From the NCBI GenBank assembly GCA_003260075.1, contig QLIY01000067.1, positions 124,001-188,000 of the forward strand: a stretch of DNA of 64,000 bases. The letters are read 5' to 3'. Below the pieces are notes generated by a model. It saw only the letters and a list, made by a program, of their open reading frames with translations. It had not been told where the DNA came from and searched no databases. Position 1 is the first letter of the stretch; each line of letters begins with the position of its first letter. This DNA is from Phallusia mammillata. Its lineage: Eukaryota > Chordata > Ascidiacea > Phlebobranchia > Ascidiidae. Below are positions 1 to 12,031 of the stretch, one piece after another. The position numbers and the translations under genes are program-made.

Positions 1-813
1 GCGACGTTTAAATCGCGCTCTGTAACCAGAAAGCACACATTGTTAAAACTGAACTGTAAAAATGAGCTCAACGTCTAAAACAGACGAATAGTGAATAAAA
101 CCCTTTTTTGTTAGTAGTTTACCGACCGCATTTTTTCATTGTGATTCTCCTGCACACTGAAGACAGTTCCGTATCATGTGACGTCACTACTTAATACATG
201 ACGTCATGCTATTATTTACGCAGAATATGGGATTTTTTTGTTATGTTTGGCACTGATAATGACAACGGCGTTGCATAAACGTTTGCAAAATTTATTTATT
301 GTTTACAAGTTGTTATACAGTTTCACTTGTGATATTTTCATGACTTTAAACGTTTTGGCAATTCTTCACAAACGTAAAAAATAGTATCTGGCAAAATAAT
401 GAGACAAGTATATATAAGCCAACGATTATTAGATGTTCAACAAACACAAAACTACTTTAAAAGTACTTATAAGTTACGTTTAATCAATATATCAGTCCGG
501 ATTACAAGATTTGACCTTTGCTCAATAACCTATATTCAATACCAAGGTGTTTCAGCAATTATTAAAACAAACTATCACAAAATGACGCAACTATATAAGC
601 GGTCATAAAATACACACAACTTTTGAGACGTTCATTATTTTCTTTTTGCTGACTGTAACATTTCATTATAGTGGTCTAGGTTTAACAAAATTATAAAAGG
701 CTTTGGTTTTACTGAATAAACAACAATTTTGCAATATCATAATGTTGACATTAAAAACACTGCAATTTAATGAACACAAAACTGTATAACGTATACATGT
801 TTTTCTTTTCCAG
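1..813. other. Intron of upstream carrier gene
   Basis: No coding exon is visible. The next downstream exon begins at 814 after a pyrimidine-rich acceptor (ttttcttttccag), so this stretch is intron of the partial SLC16-like gene. Two full TGACGTCA palindromes occur at 179-186 and 199-206. I see no repeat with recognisable ends. Confidence 0.5.
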
Positions 814-2217
814 TTAGTTGTGGGTGTTTCAACCGTTTTAAGTCCCCACTGGAATGACATTAACGGATTCTTCGCTTTGGCAATAGTGGTTGGGTTCTTT
901 AGCAACACATACGGTTTAATAAAGGCTAGTGCTGCTCATATGCTGGGTCTGGAACGTTTTATTGATGCCTTGAGTTGGCTGATGCTATTTGAAGGCATTG
1001 GAATAAGCATTGGACCTGTTTTTGCAGGTAAGATTGTGTTTCGTACAAACATGTATATTTAAGTGGTGAATTCATCCAGTTTTCAACAGTTTTTAACTGA
1101 TTTATGCTACTATTACATTGAGTTGAGTTTATTTTTTTCTTCGTAAAAATACTCCTAAATCTGTTTTTGGCACATAAATAGGATATCTTATCTATAGTGG
1201 GATTCAGCTGGTTCACACCGGTTCTATTGAACCGTTTCACGAAATTTTACGAGAGCAGCGAACCCACCCCCCCCCCGAGTTGGCTGATGCTATTTGAAGG
1301 CATTGGAATAAGCATTGGACCTGTATTTGCAGGTAAGATTGTGTTTCGTACAAACATGTTTTCAACAGTTTTTAACTGATTTATGCTACTATTACATTGA
1401 GTTGAATTGATTTTTTCTTCGTAAAAATACTCCTAAATCTGTTTTTAGCACTTTAATAGGATATCTTATCTATAGTGGGATTTAGCTGGTTGACACCGGT
1501 TCTATAGAATCGTTTCACGAAATTTTACGAGAGCAGCGAACCCGTTGACATTAGGTTACTGTCAATGGACTTTTTGTAACAGAACCGGCTGAAAAATATG
1601 ACCTTTGTGATAGAACCGGCTGACAAAAAAACAAATCCCACCACTGCCTATAACAGTGGTTCTCAAACTCCTTAAGCCTGAATGTGTATTTCAAAAAACG
1701 AAAGTTTATTGCACGATTTTGACAAGTTATGCAAAATTGCGCATAACAATGATCCAAAGACATCTGACATCACAGACAAGACATAAAACATTATTATTGT
1801 GCGCGAACAATTGCATTTTTGTTTGTTGTCATGCAATAAAGGCTATTGTTTAGCAATGACGATTTAAACTTATTCAGTGGCACAAACTGACGCCAAATAA
1901 GATTATTGATTATATTACTTCAACGTTTTCGCGGTCCCCAAAAATTGCCTCACGGACCCTTAAAGGACCGCGGACCCCAGTGTGAGAAGCGCTGGTCTAT
2001 AATGTGTTCTTTTTTACTATGCAACGTCTTCAACCCTGTATTTTACATCTTAGGTTTCATTTTTGACGCCACAAATTCGTACGACTGGTCTTTCCGTTTT
2101 TCTGGATCTTTGTTAATTCTATCATCGCTCCTCTGCTCCCTCAAGCGACCGGTTAAGCGGCTTTCTGAACAAATTGACGCAAAACACATCAAAGTCCATG
2201 AAGAAGTTGCTCTTTAA
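814..2217 (+). CDS. SLC16-like MFS carrier, last two exons (partial)
   Basis: These are the final coding exons of a major facilitator transporter resembling the monocarboxylate transporter (SLC16) family, probably in the plasma membrane; the substrate is unknown. Exons: 814-1027 (phase 0 in, phase 1 out, donor gtaaga) and 2054-2217 (stop TAA 2215-2217). The first encodes two or three hydrophobic segments with LSPHWNDINGFFALAIVVGF and FEGIGISIGPVFAG. The second has GFIFDATNSYDWSFRFSG and a last membrane segment. The downstream gene at 5944-14225 has the same two exons, at the same phases and with closely similar protein, so these are tandem paralogues; the earlier exons lie left of the window. 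Part of exon 814-1027 recurs at 1277-1327 behind a C10 run. A hAT-type MITE at 1654-1994 lies in the intron. Confidence 0.85.
972..1545. repeat. Direct copy pair joined by C10 (1267-1276)
   Basis: Copy A 972-1266 and copy B 1277-1545 are nearly identical, apart from point changes and an indel near 1053-1077. They include the 3' end of an SLC16-like exon and its donor. The run of ten C is present only at the joint. Confidence 0.9.
1470..1646. mobile_element. hAT-type MITE, CAGTGGTGGGATT family
   Basis: The right end aatcccaccactg mirrors the left end tatagtgggattta. The interior has paired ccggttcta/tagaaccgg motifs. A better preserved relative with a perfect 8-bp target duplication lies at 9520-9698. 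The left terminus is decayed here. Confidence 0.6.
1654..1994. mobile_element. Non-autonomous hAT-type MITE
   Basis: The termini CAGTGGTTCTCAAACT and AGTGTGAGAAGCGCTG are inverted. The flanks gcctataa (1646-1653) and gtctataa (1995-2002) match at 7 of 8, the target-duplication size expected for hAT elements. It carries no transposase. It lies in the intron of the upstream carrier gene. Confidence 0.75.
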
Positions 2218-2658
2218 AGTTACTATGCATTACTTTTCCGGCTAGATTATTTCCTTATGCAAATGTACCTAAGTTATTTACTTAAATTAGGGATTTGTAT
2301 TTGAGTCACTTTGCAACTACTTGACGTGACTACAGTTCTACACTTATAAGTAACTCTACTTTGCTTAAGTCAAAATTCCATTTTAAAATATTGTAAGTCG
2401 GCCGGGCTATTTTGGCTGGATTAGGGTTTCAGTCTCAATAATTCTTCGGGCCTGAATTTACACTAGACATCATTTGTGTTGTGATTATACGAACTTGCAG
2501 GTCTAATTGGGGCTTAACTATAAAAGACATTGGTAAGGGCCTCAATTTTAGGACCCCTGACAGCTTCGTTTCATATTGATGTTGTTGTTTTTTAAGCTAT
2601 ATGTAATGATTGTGGCAGTATTACAGCTATCGCATCTTCACAAAACGGCACTTTAAAT

Positions 2659-2818
2659 TTGATAATTTATACCTGACTCATGTTACCACGGATTATGACG
2701 CATCATGATTGAGCATTCCCAACCATGCTATGTACCCCCCCCCCTTGATAATTTATACCTGACTCATGTTACCACGGATTATGACGCATCATAATTCAGC
2801 ATTCGCAACCATGCTGTG
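2659..2818. repeat. Direct copy pair joined by C10 (2735-2744)
   Basis: Copy A 2659-2734 and copy B 2745-2818 differ at a few bases. Ten C occur only between them. Confidence 0.9.
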
Positions 2819-3129
2819 TTTTATATTTTTCGTAAAAACGCGAATCGGAATATTCTACCAGCTTATTATTTTTTTGAATTGACATGTTGGAAAAATAATG
2901 CACATAAGTATTTGCCTATCGCTTAAATCATAATGTACAACAATAAGCTTTTTATGTTGCAACCTATTTTGTGCAATTGTTGATTTTTTGCTAAGCTATA
3001 TGTAAGCTAACTTTTGCACCTAAAAGTTTATTTTTTTCCTTTTTTAAAAGTTGCACATATTTGTTAACATTGCAAATAAATACATTTTAACGCTTTGCAA
3101 ATAACTTAATAGGAGGGTAATTTGCAGTG

Positions 3130-3230
3130 ATGGGGAGACTCGAGTCAGTGACTCGACTCGAGTCCGACTCGAGTCTAATTTTTAAAACACTTGACTTGGA
3201 CTCGTCTTAGTAGGGACTCGATTCGGACTC
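3130..3230. repeat. ACTCGAGTC-rich dispersed repeat
   Basis: Repeated actcgagtc palindromes fill this stretch (gactcgagtcagtgactcg and variants). A related, more diverged stretch with aagtcgagta motifs lies at about 13757-13950 in the last intron of the downstream carrier gene. Confidence 0.6.
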
Positions 3231-4258
3231 GTTATTTTACCAACAAAACGGAAATTTCTTGTAACTAATAACCTGTTCAGTTGGCTTCGACCAAACAACA
3301 GCAGCAATTTACTGTGCTATGCGAAGTTATTTTCGTAACGAAGTCGCTGCCACATGCACAAACTTTCTTTAGCTGGCATTAAGCGTTGCACTTATTGCTT
3401 GGGTTAAGATAATCGAATGCAGTACATGTCAAGGCCAAGTATTCGCTTTTAAGCGCTTATATTACTGAATAAACGCTCATAGCGCATGCAATAAAATATG
3501 AATTTTTGGTTTTGAAAAACTCCTTTGAACAGATTGACGTTCTTTTCCACGCTGTTTAATGGGTGTCAATTAACTGTTTCATTAAAGTTGACCCTACTCT
3601 TGAAGTGTGTACCTAGCCGCAAAAAAACGGAACCTTAAAAAATCACTAAAGATTATTACCTTGAAAGCTAAAATAGCAATCTTTGGTGGTTTTCTGAGGT
3701 CTGGTGGGAGCCGCAAAACAAGTAGTTGGGAGCCGCATGCGGGCCAGAGAGCCGCGTTTGGGAATCACCGTTATAAAGCCTCAGATTTTGGAGTCATTGT
3801 TACTTATTCTGGACAATGTTTTAGTTCGAAGCGTTTTATTCGAAGATATGTTCCTGATATATCTCTTTTTAAGGTGTTTTTTTCGAGTGAAAATCGGGTC
3901 GAAAGGGGAAAAAATGCAAGTTGTTCTGTTTGTTGTGGTTTGTTGTAAACGAAAACAAAACGTCAAGCGGAAGGGGCTGCGCAATTGGTGCACGTTTCAA
4001 AACACAGGATATGAGCTACTCGTTTGTTGCACAACAACAGTTAGTCAGTGTCTGTGGTAGCAATTTACCGCCGAAGAGTTGATTCCAAATTTTGGAAAAA
4101 AGTTTGCGTGAAATAAGCGTAAAATTGCAAGAAACTTATGCAGTTATAGACATTAGTCGGAGGTCTACTGTGTTGTTCAAAATTGTAAACAAGGCCTGAA
4201 ATTCGAGCTCGTACCCGGTCCGAAACCGAAAGAACAAGCCCGAAGCCCGGCCCGAAAC

Positions 4259-4345
4259 CAAGTTGAGTTGAGTTGAGTTTATTTCGCCGGAAATAGCTGC
4301 GCAACGTTCAGACGTTAAAAAGCGCGACAAAATTGAGGGTACAAA
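4259..4345. repeat. GAGTTGAGTTTATTT dispersed repeat
   Basis: It starts with gttgagttgagtttatttcg and continues with aatagctgcgcaacgtt. Longer relatives share the same order of motifs at 13032-13200, 33424-33560 and 57112-57275. Class unknown; a SINE or the 3' end of a LINE is possible. Confidence 0.55.
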
Positions 4346-4442
4346 GTGTTTTTGAGAAGCCTGTTTAGGCCCGAAAGTTTAATTGACAGGCTAATAATGA
4401 AGAATACATACACAGTGGACAATAATATACAATAGCCTAAAC

Positions 4443-4781
4443 CAGTGGTTCTCAAACTTTCGTAGACCGTGCCCCCCTATACAGTAACTTTTGGGCCTCT
4501 TGGCCCCCTTTAAGTAACCCTGTACGACCTGTGGCCCCCTTAAAAACTGTAAATGGTAATCTAGTGTTGGAATTCGGTACTAATTACGGCTTTAAACAGG
4601 GCGAATGGGGTAACCAAGAATCCGCAATCGTGATAAACCTCAACATAGACAAACAGTATGTAAAATAGTCGATGAAATTAGGGAATAAAGTTAAAAAGAA
4701 AATGATCTTTAGTGGGTGTTTCTGGTGAATCTACACCTGTGGCCCCCCTGAGAGACCATGGGTCCTGGTTGAGAACCACTG
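4443..4781. mobile_element. Non-autonomous hAT-type MITE
   Basis: The ends are CAGTGGTTCTCAAACTTT and GGTTGAGAACCACTG. The flanks gcctaaac (4435-4442) and accttaac (4782-4789) match at 6 of 8. The interior has no coding capacity. Confidence 0.7.
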
Positions 4782-5186
4782 ACCTTAACAATACGTTTTA
4801 TGGTTCGTGGGCATTACGTTACATTCTGGGTAATTTGTATTTATTAAAATTCAGGCCACAGAATGTGAGGTCAGGTCTGAAGAAAACTACACTGTAAATT
4901 TATAGCTTTACAGCATTGATTAAGACTGATTGTGTTGAAAAGAGGATTATAGTAAAGTTCTTGCGTTGCAATGCACGCATATTTACTATCAAGCAGCAAA
5001 AAAGAAGTAATAATTTAATTACGCTTTACAAAAACGGATAAGTGGCGATGAAATTGGAAATCTCTCACTGCGCATAAGTGTGCGCCTACAAGGAGGCTAC
5101 AACACAGCATTGGCCTATGGTTGCTAATCGATAAGCAGCTCGCGGGCATACGGTAAGCCGGCGAGAAATCCTGAGTAGATCTAGCC

Positions 5187-5633
5187 CAGCGGTTCTCAAA
5201 CTGCTGGGGTCCGCCACGCGGTTTCGGAGGGACCGCGAAGAGCTTGTAATATATTTCTACAATCTTATTAGATTGAGCGAGTGCATTGACAAAAAAACAG
5301 ATAAATAAGTCTTGTGTGACAGTAAGTGATCCTTCAGTTTATTTTCAAGTAACACTAAAGAGACGATTGTTCGCGCACAATTTATTATTATTTTTAATCT
5401 TGTTTGTGACGTAATAAACCGCTCTTGTAACATTCCCAGAAGAAGTAATCTAACGTAAGTAAACGAAATTTATCCAGCATGTTGTTGTTGGAATACTTTC
5501 GCAAGAAACAAATTAACTTCTAGTTGTTAACTCCAGGCTTTGTTTTTGGTAAGATATATTGAACTTATACCGCAAATGCTGAAAAAATTGCAAAGGGACC
5601 GTTATGACTTAAACTTAATTTTGAGAACCACTG
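5187..5633. mobile_element. Non-autonomous hAT-type MITE with perfect TSD
   Basis: The ends CAGCGGTTCTCAAACT and TTTTGAGAACCACTG are inverted. The 8-bp flanks atctagcc (5179-5186 and 5634-5641) are identical. The element is 447 bp without a transposase frame. Confidence 0.85.
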
Positions 5634-5943
5634 ATCTAGCCCAAAGGCATTCAATTATGTTGCCGCAACCTCACAAAGACAATGTATTTGTTTTGTGTCC
5701 ACACGGACCATTGAAGAGCTATATATGTAGAAACACTCGTTAGGTCTTTTGGAGTGAGCCCAGGTGAGATAGTTGTGTTTGAGTTGTAATGACCCAGAAC
5801 GTCAAGGGTAGATCAGTTCAGCATTGCATTGCAGCAAAGCGAAGGCCAGACGACTGGCAGTTATAGACTAACAGTGTTTGGGACATTTTCAGCAGATCTC
5901 GCCTACTATATGCTATTTGGTGTTTTCAAACTAGTTTATATCA

Positions 5944-8900
5944 ATGCTTAAAGGCGAAAGCTTGCGATACAAATGGGTGATATTGGCTGCTGCCAGTTTG
6001 TCCATTGGGTTGTCAATTGGACCTACTTTTGCCGTAGGAGTTCTCTACCCTGATTGGATTCAAACTTTTGAGGCCCCAGCAAGATATGTTTCACTTGTGG
6101 GCAGCTTGCCATCGTCAGTTGCCTGCCTTGTAGGTAAGTTTCGAGTTTGAATTTCACTTAAAACGTTACAAAACGACTAAAGAGTTGATTTTCGTTTCTC
6201 AACCTCCAACAGTAGCGTATATTACTTCCTGAGTTTTATTGTGGTGCAGTATTTTATAGAAACCCCCGTCAAATGCAAAATCGCGTGCCTAGTGTGTCCC
6301 CCCCCCCTCTCAACCTCCAACAGTAGCGTATATTACTTCCTGAGTTTTATTGTGGCGCAGTATTTTATAGAAACCCCCCGTCAAATGCAAAATCGCGTGC
6401 CTAGTGTGTGCCCCCCCCCCTGTGTTGAAAAGAGGATTATAGTAAAGTTCTTGCGTTGCAATGCACGCGTATTTTACTATCAAGCAGCAAAAAAAGTAAT
6501 AATTTAATTACCCTTTACAAAAACGGATAAGTGGCGATGAAATTGGAAATCTCTCACTGCGCNACAGAATATTCCGACAACAGTGAGTGCAAAACCTTGG
6601 TTTAAATTCGCGTCCTTTTCTCCATTTTATTGGTGGCAATCGAAGGACACTTAATACTTTGTTTTTTTAGTTTCAAACCCCTTGGTCAGTATTCGTTCGG
6701 TTTAAGGGCTGTAATTTTGTATGATAGTAAAAAAGCGCCAAAAGAACTGACTCAGCGATGAAAAATGCTCTGTGCCCTTGGGCTAACCACAAATCCCATG
6801 TGCGTAGTTTAATGACGTTGTTCTGATATGTGTTTATATACCGTGTCTTTTAAGTTGAGTCAGAGGTCAGTCAGTCTTGACTGGGCTTCGCCATATACAA
6901 ACCATTCTATGGTTCGATTCGGCTGAGCGTAGAATCACCGCTACGTCAGGCCACGTTTAAATTGCATTACTGTTGGTGTCTGAATAAACATTGTTGCAGG
7001 GTTGGCGCCGTATGTGATGTCACAATCCTGGATTGTTCGCAATAAATGCTAAATAAACCGCCCTTTTTGTACCAAGCAATATTTTGCCCCCATTGTTTTT
7101 TATTCAACACCTGAACACTATGTAGGTTTCTTTTGTTAACATTGCCATTCTAGTATAGTGTTTCTGAATGTACATTTGGGAGTGAATGTGTGCACATATC
7201 ATGTGTTGATTCTATGTTGGGTGTTGGTACATTGCCTTCTAAGTAAACAGTTGCCGACAAGTTGATCACCTGCAAATGGGACCAAAGTATAAACTATTTT
7301 TGGCATTTTTTATTCTAGAATTAGCATTTAAAGCTTTATAAAAACAAAACAAAAAGTCCGTTCGGTGCAACAGCCATGAAAACGTAATATCTGCTGCAAA
7401 AGGAAATTCACAGTAAAACATCAAATTCCATAAACATTGCCTTAAAACACACAAACTGCAAGTGTTCTGCAAACTTAACAGGTATATTAAGGAGGGATAG
7501 CTTATTAGGCAACATAAGCCAGCGCATAGTGTGTGAAGGGCAGGGGACGACCACAGAAACGTATCTTTATCTAAACTGACACGCTTCAGGTTCCACTAAT
7601 GCAGTGGTTCCCAACCTTTTTGTGGTCGAGTACCACTTGAAGGCAACGCATTGTTGCCGCGTACCACTTGTTTTTAGAAACGTATTTTCGAGAAGATAAC
7701 TTTTTTATTTCCCGAATCGACTAATGCAAATGTAACGAAGAAGTAAAAATGAAGAAAAGATAAATTTAATGAGCAATCTGTATTTGTTTGCCTTCTACAA
7801 GTCGATCGATGCGGGGCACAACTTTGCTTACTGCACATAGGAAATCATGGCCNCGGTGATTTCTGTTCTCTTTCTATTTGAATAAGGAAATGAAGATGCC
7901 AAAACTTTTTGGTGAAATATCTATTCCGTGAAGTTATTGTGTACAGCGGTTGATTCTGTTTGGCCTAGGGTTTACACACTGGGTTTTGAATTATTTAACA
8001 ATGTAACTGCGTGGGCCTGTTGCTGCTTACGTGCAATACGGTATAGTATTTAAGTGTGAGCTTATTCATTTTATTCCATCATTATGTAAAAATTCGTTTG
8101 CCCCCCCCCCTATAACAATAGCTACCATTGCGTATGAGGTCATAAACACTCGATTGTTTATGACTTCTAAAGCACTGAATTTCAACCCGTGTTCTTAATT
8201 TTATTGCTTAATTTATTGTTGTGTAATAATATTAACAATAAAGTCTAGTTTGAACTGAAATCCACCTACAGTAGCAGTTTTGCGGTGATTTCTGTTCTCT
8301 TTCTATTTGAATAAGGAAATGAAGATGCCAAAACTTTTTGGTGAAATATCTATTCCGTGCAGTTATTGTGTACAGCGGTTGATTCTGTTTGGCCTAGGGT
8401 TTACACACTGGGTTTTGAATTATTTAACAATGTAACTGCGTGGGCCTGTTGCTGCTTACGTGCAATACGGTATAGTATTTAAGTGTGAGCTTATTCATTT
8501 TATTCCATCATTATGTAAAAATTCGTTTGGTGTTTAATGGTGAAAATAACGGCCCAAATAGACGTAAAAAGCGACATGCTTTATTGTTCAAACGTTTCGG
8601 CAAATGCTCATGCCATCATCAGTGATAAAGCATGTCGCTTTTTACGTCTATTTGGGCCGTTATTTTCACCATTAAACTTATGAACAGATCCGTATATAGT
8701 GTTCGTTTGGTGTTCCTCTAGAATTTAGATAAATTCAATGCACAAAATGATTCGTGGCCCTAAAATGTTGAAAAACACTGTTTCAAAGGGCTCAATTACG
8801 TGGATTTAAAATCATAACAGTACCATAGAACTGTTAGTTAAAGACGATTTCTGATTGACCTTTATTTCTGTGTTATATTACAATGTTTTATTTTCTTTAG

Positions 8901-11900
8901 GTCCTGTTATTGGTCCTATTAATCAGAAATTCGGCAATCGGGCATGTGGAATATTTGGTGGAATACTAATTTGCACCGGGTACGCATTGAGCTGTCTCGC
9001 AGAAAATCTTGAAGTCCTGATTGTCACATTTGGACTAGTCGCAGGTGAATCTTACTTTTCTGTCCAATGTAGAATTGTTTAACATTTTTTACCTTTTAAA
9101 TAAACGTTTAAACAGTTTTACTACCGTTTTATATTCAGCTAGTGGTCACCAAAGGTTTTTACAGGTCAAATTGTAATTCCAGTCCTAATTCGGACAAAAT
9201 TTAAAGTACAAATGATTTGTAATGTGGTAAGGTTTTAACTAATCGACATCGGGGGGGGGGGCAAATAAACGTTTAAACACTTTTACCACTGTTTTATATT
9301 CAGCTAGTGGTCACCAAAGGTTTTTACAGCTCAAATTGTAATTCCAGTCCCCCTATAATAAAACACGTAACTTATATCGAGCAAACCTCGGTTAACTTTG
9401 ATCTTCGCCTAATTCAGACAAAAATTGAGGTACAAATGATTTGTAATGTGGTAAGGCTTTAACTAATCGGGGGGGGGGTTGGATCATCGCTTAATCCGGA
9501 CATTTTTTTGGGTCCAAACCAGTGGTGGGATTTAATTTTTTTGTCAGCCGGTTCTACCACAAAAGGCATTTTTTTAGCCCGTTCTGTTACAAAAAGTCCA
9601 TTGACAGTAACCAGTAATGCTAACCGGTTCGTTGATCTCATAAAATTTCGTGAGACGGTTCTACAGAACCGGTGAGAACCGGCTGAATCTCACCACTGGT
9701 CCAAACGGGTCCGGATTAACCGAGATTTACTGTAAGTATCCAACACAATAGTTGGTGTGCGTATTGAAATGCGTTTGTTTTTTGTGTGTAGGTTTTGGCG
9801 TCGGCCTTGTAAATCTTTCGTTGAGTTGTGCATTAAACGGCTACTTTCTACAAAACCGTGCCTTTGCTGAAGGTGTTATTGGCGCTGGACTGTGCGCTGG
9901 AATGTCTCTGGCCGCTTTATTACTTCAGCAATTGTCGTTCTTCTACAGTTGGAGGGTATGAGAAAAAGTATGGACCTGTTGGGTTTTTGTGTATTTGTTT
10001 TAATGTTTTGAACCAAGAGTGGCAAGCGGGCCCGAACCGAAAAGTAAAAAGCCCGAATTAGGCCTAAAAGTTGATGAAAATGAGGCCTGTAAGTGTTCAG
10101 TAAGGCTCGAATTAGTACATTTTTAAATCTGAAGTCTCACCCGACTTACACAACTCTGTCTTAGTTTGTTTCATACATACAGAACCTCGGTTAAACCGGA
10201 TTCGGTTAACCCGGATCTTTGCATAATTTGGACAAAACTCGAGGTACAAATGATTTGTAATGTGGTAAGGCTTAACTAATCGACATCGGTTAATCCGAAT
10301 CATCGCCAAATACGGACAATTTTTCATCGCCAAATACGAATCATCGCCAAATACGGACAAGTTTTGGGTCCAAACGGGTCCTAACCGATTAACCGAGGTG
10401 TACTGTATTTGCACATGAATATGTTTTATCGTGAGGGGGGGGGGGTTTTGGTCCAAACGGGTCCGGATTAACCGAGGTGTACTGTATTTGCACATGAATA
10501 TGTTTTATCGTGAATGAACTATCTTTTTCGGTGTCGAAAAAAATCATAAAATGCCATTGGAGGGAAAAAATTTCAGCTTATTTAGTATCAAAGTATATAT
10601 TACATTATAGATTTCTGAACGTGGTATTTTTTTTCAGGGTGCAATTCTCGTTTTAGGTGGTATTTGTCTTAATATATGTGTCTTCTCAATGTTTTTTGTG
10701 CCGTTACATCGAATCCAAAATCATCCGTTTAACATTTGGAAGAAAACCACAACGAAAACTTTTAACACATCTTCACAAGATACCAGTTACGTTTTTGAAG
10801 AAAACAAAGAATTCATCATCAAACCGATAAAACGTCAATCATTTTTTACAAGATCTAGAAATTTGTGGAGCAATCCTTTGTTTTTAATGTTGGTGTCTTG
10901 CGACTTTTTGACTTGGGTGGCAATCTTTGTACCGTACGTGCATGGGGGGGGGGCTCATCATCAAACCGATAAAACGTCAATCATATTTTACAAGATCTAG
11001 AAATTTGTGGAGCAATCCTCTGTTTTTAATGTTGGTATCTTGCGACTTTTTGACTTGGGTGGCAATCTTTGTACCGTACGTGCATTTGGTGGAAAGAGCG
11101 AGGTACGTTTAGCGAAAATAATGTTTATTTGGCGCCTCGACTATTAGGAATATAGTTAGTTACCTATGGATTCAATTGTATCACTGGGTTACAACGAAGC
11201 TTAAGACCATTTTTGTTGCAATTTTAAATGCTAGTGTTAGCGCTATAAAACTGTTACGGTATTACGGTACGGTAGGGGGGGGGGCCTGGATTCAATTGCA
11301 TTGGGTTACAACGAAGCTTTAGACCATTTTTATTGCAATTTTGAATGCTAGTGTTAGCGCTATAAAACTGTTACGGTATTACGGTACGGTATAGTTACTT
11401 TTAGTTTGTAAACTACGGTAGTAAAATTTATGATTACGACATTGCTTATAACTGTTTCTAAACTTTAGATTGTCTGATGATTTGTACCCGTTCTTTACAA
11501 CAGGGGTGTCGAACTCGTGCGGTTCGGGGGCCACATTGCAGTTTGGAAATTATGCCAAGGGCCGCATGTGATTTTGGGGGGGGGGAATACACTTAAACAA
11601 CCTTTTCGCTACGACGGCTGCATTGCAGATCCTTATTTCACCAACAGCCGCCAATTACCTGCTGGTTTTTGTTTTAAAAAATACAGATGTAATCCATTGA
11701 CGCCCCAATAGCCTAGATTAATTTCCTGTTTATGACATAATAATCTATATTGTGACGCATTTGGTACCTGGTTTTTGCATTGTTTGCACACAATAAGCGC
11801 ACAAAAAGTGTGACGCATATTGCTACTAGGCTTGTAATACTTTTTTCAGTAACACAAAATCCGTTTAAAGCAGTTTGAAAATCAAAATTTTGGCAAAGGA

Positions 11901-11955
11901 GTTTTAATTACATCACCGCCGCCAGTACATATATTTTAATGAACATGTTCACGGA

Positions 11956-12031
<76 letters not shown>

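Larger units (their letters stand above)
2218..5943. other. Intergenic stretch rich in repeats
   Basis: No exon of either carrier gene is visible here. It holds a C10 copy pair, an ACTCGAGTC-rich repeat (3130-3230), a decayed element in reverse orientation (about 3650-3775, related to 57323-57535), a GAGTTGAGTTTATTT repeat (4259-4345), and hAT-type MITEs at 4443-4781 and 5187-5633. The segment 4931-5073 recurs at 6421-6562. Open frames near 3607-4060 overlap repeat sequence and are not called. Confidence 0.6.

Noticed and set aside
3607..4060. Overlapping open frames of 113-118 codons
   Set aside because: They run through a decayed hAT-type repeat shared with 57323-57535.
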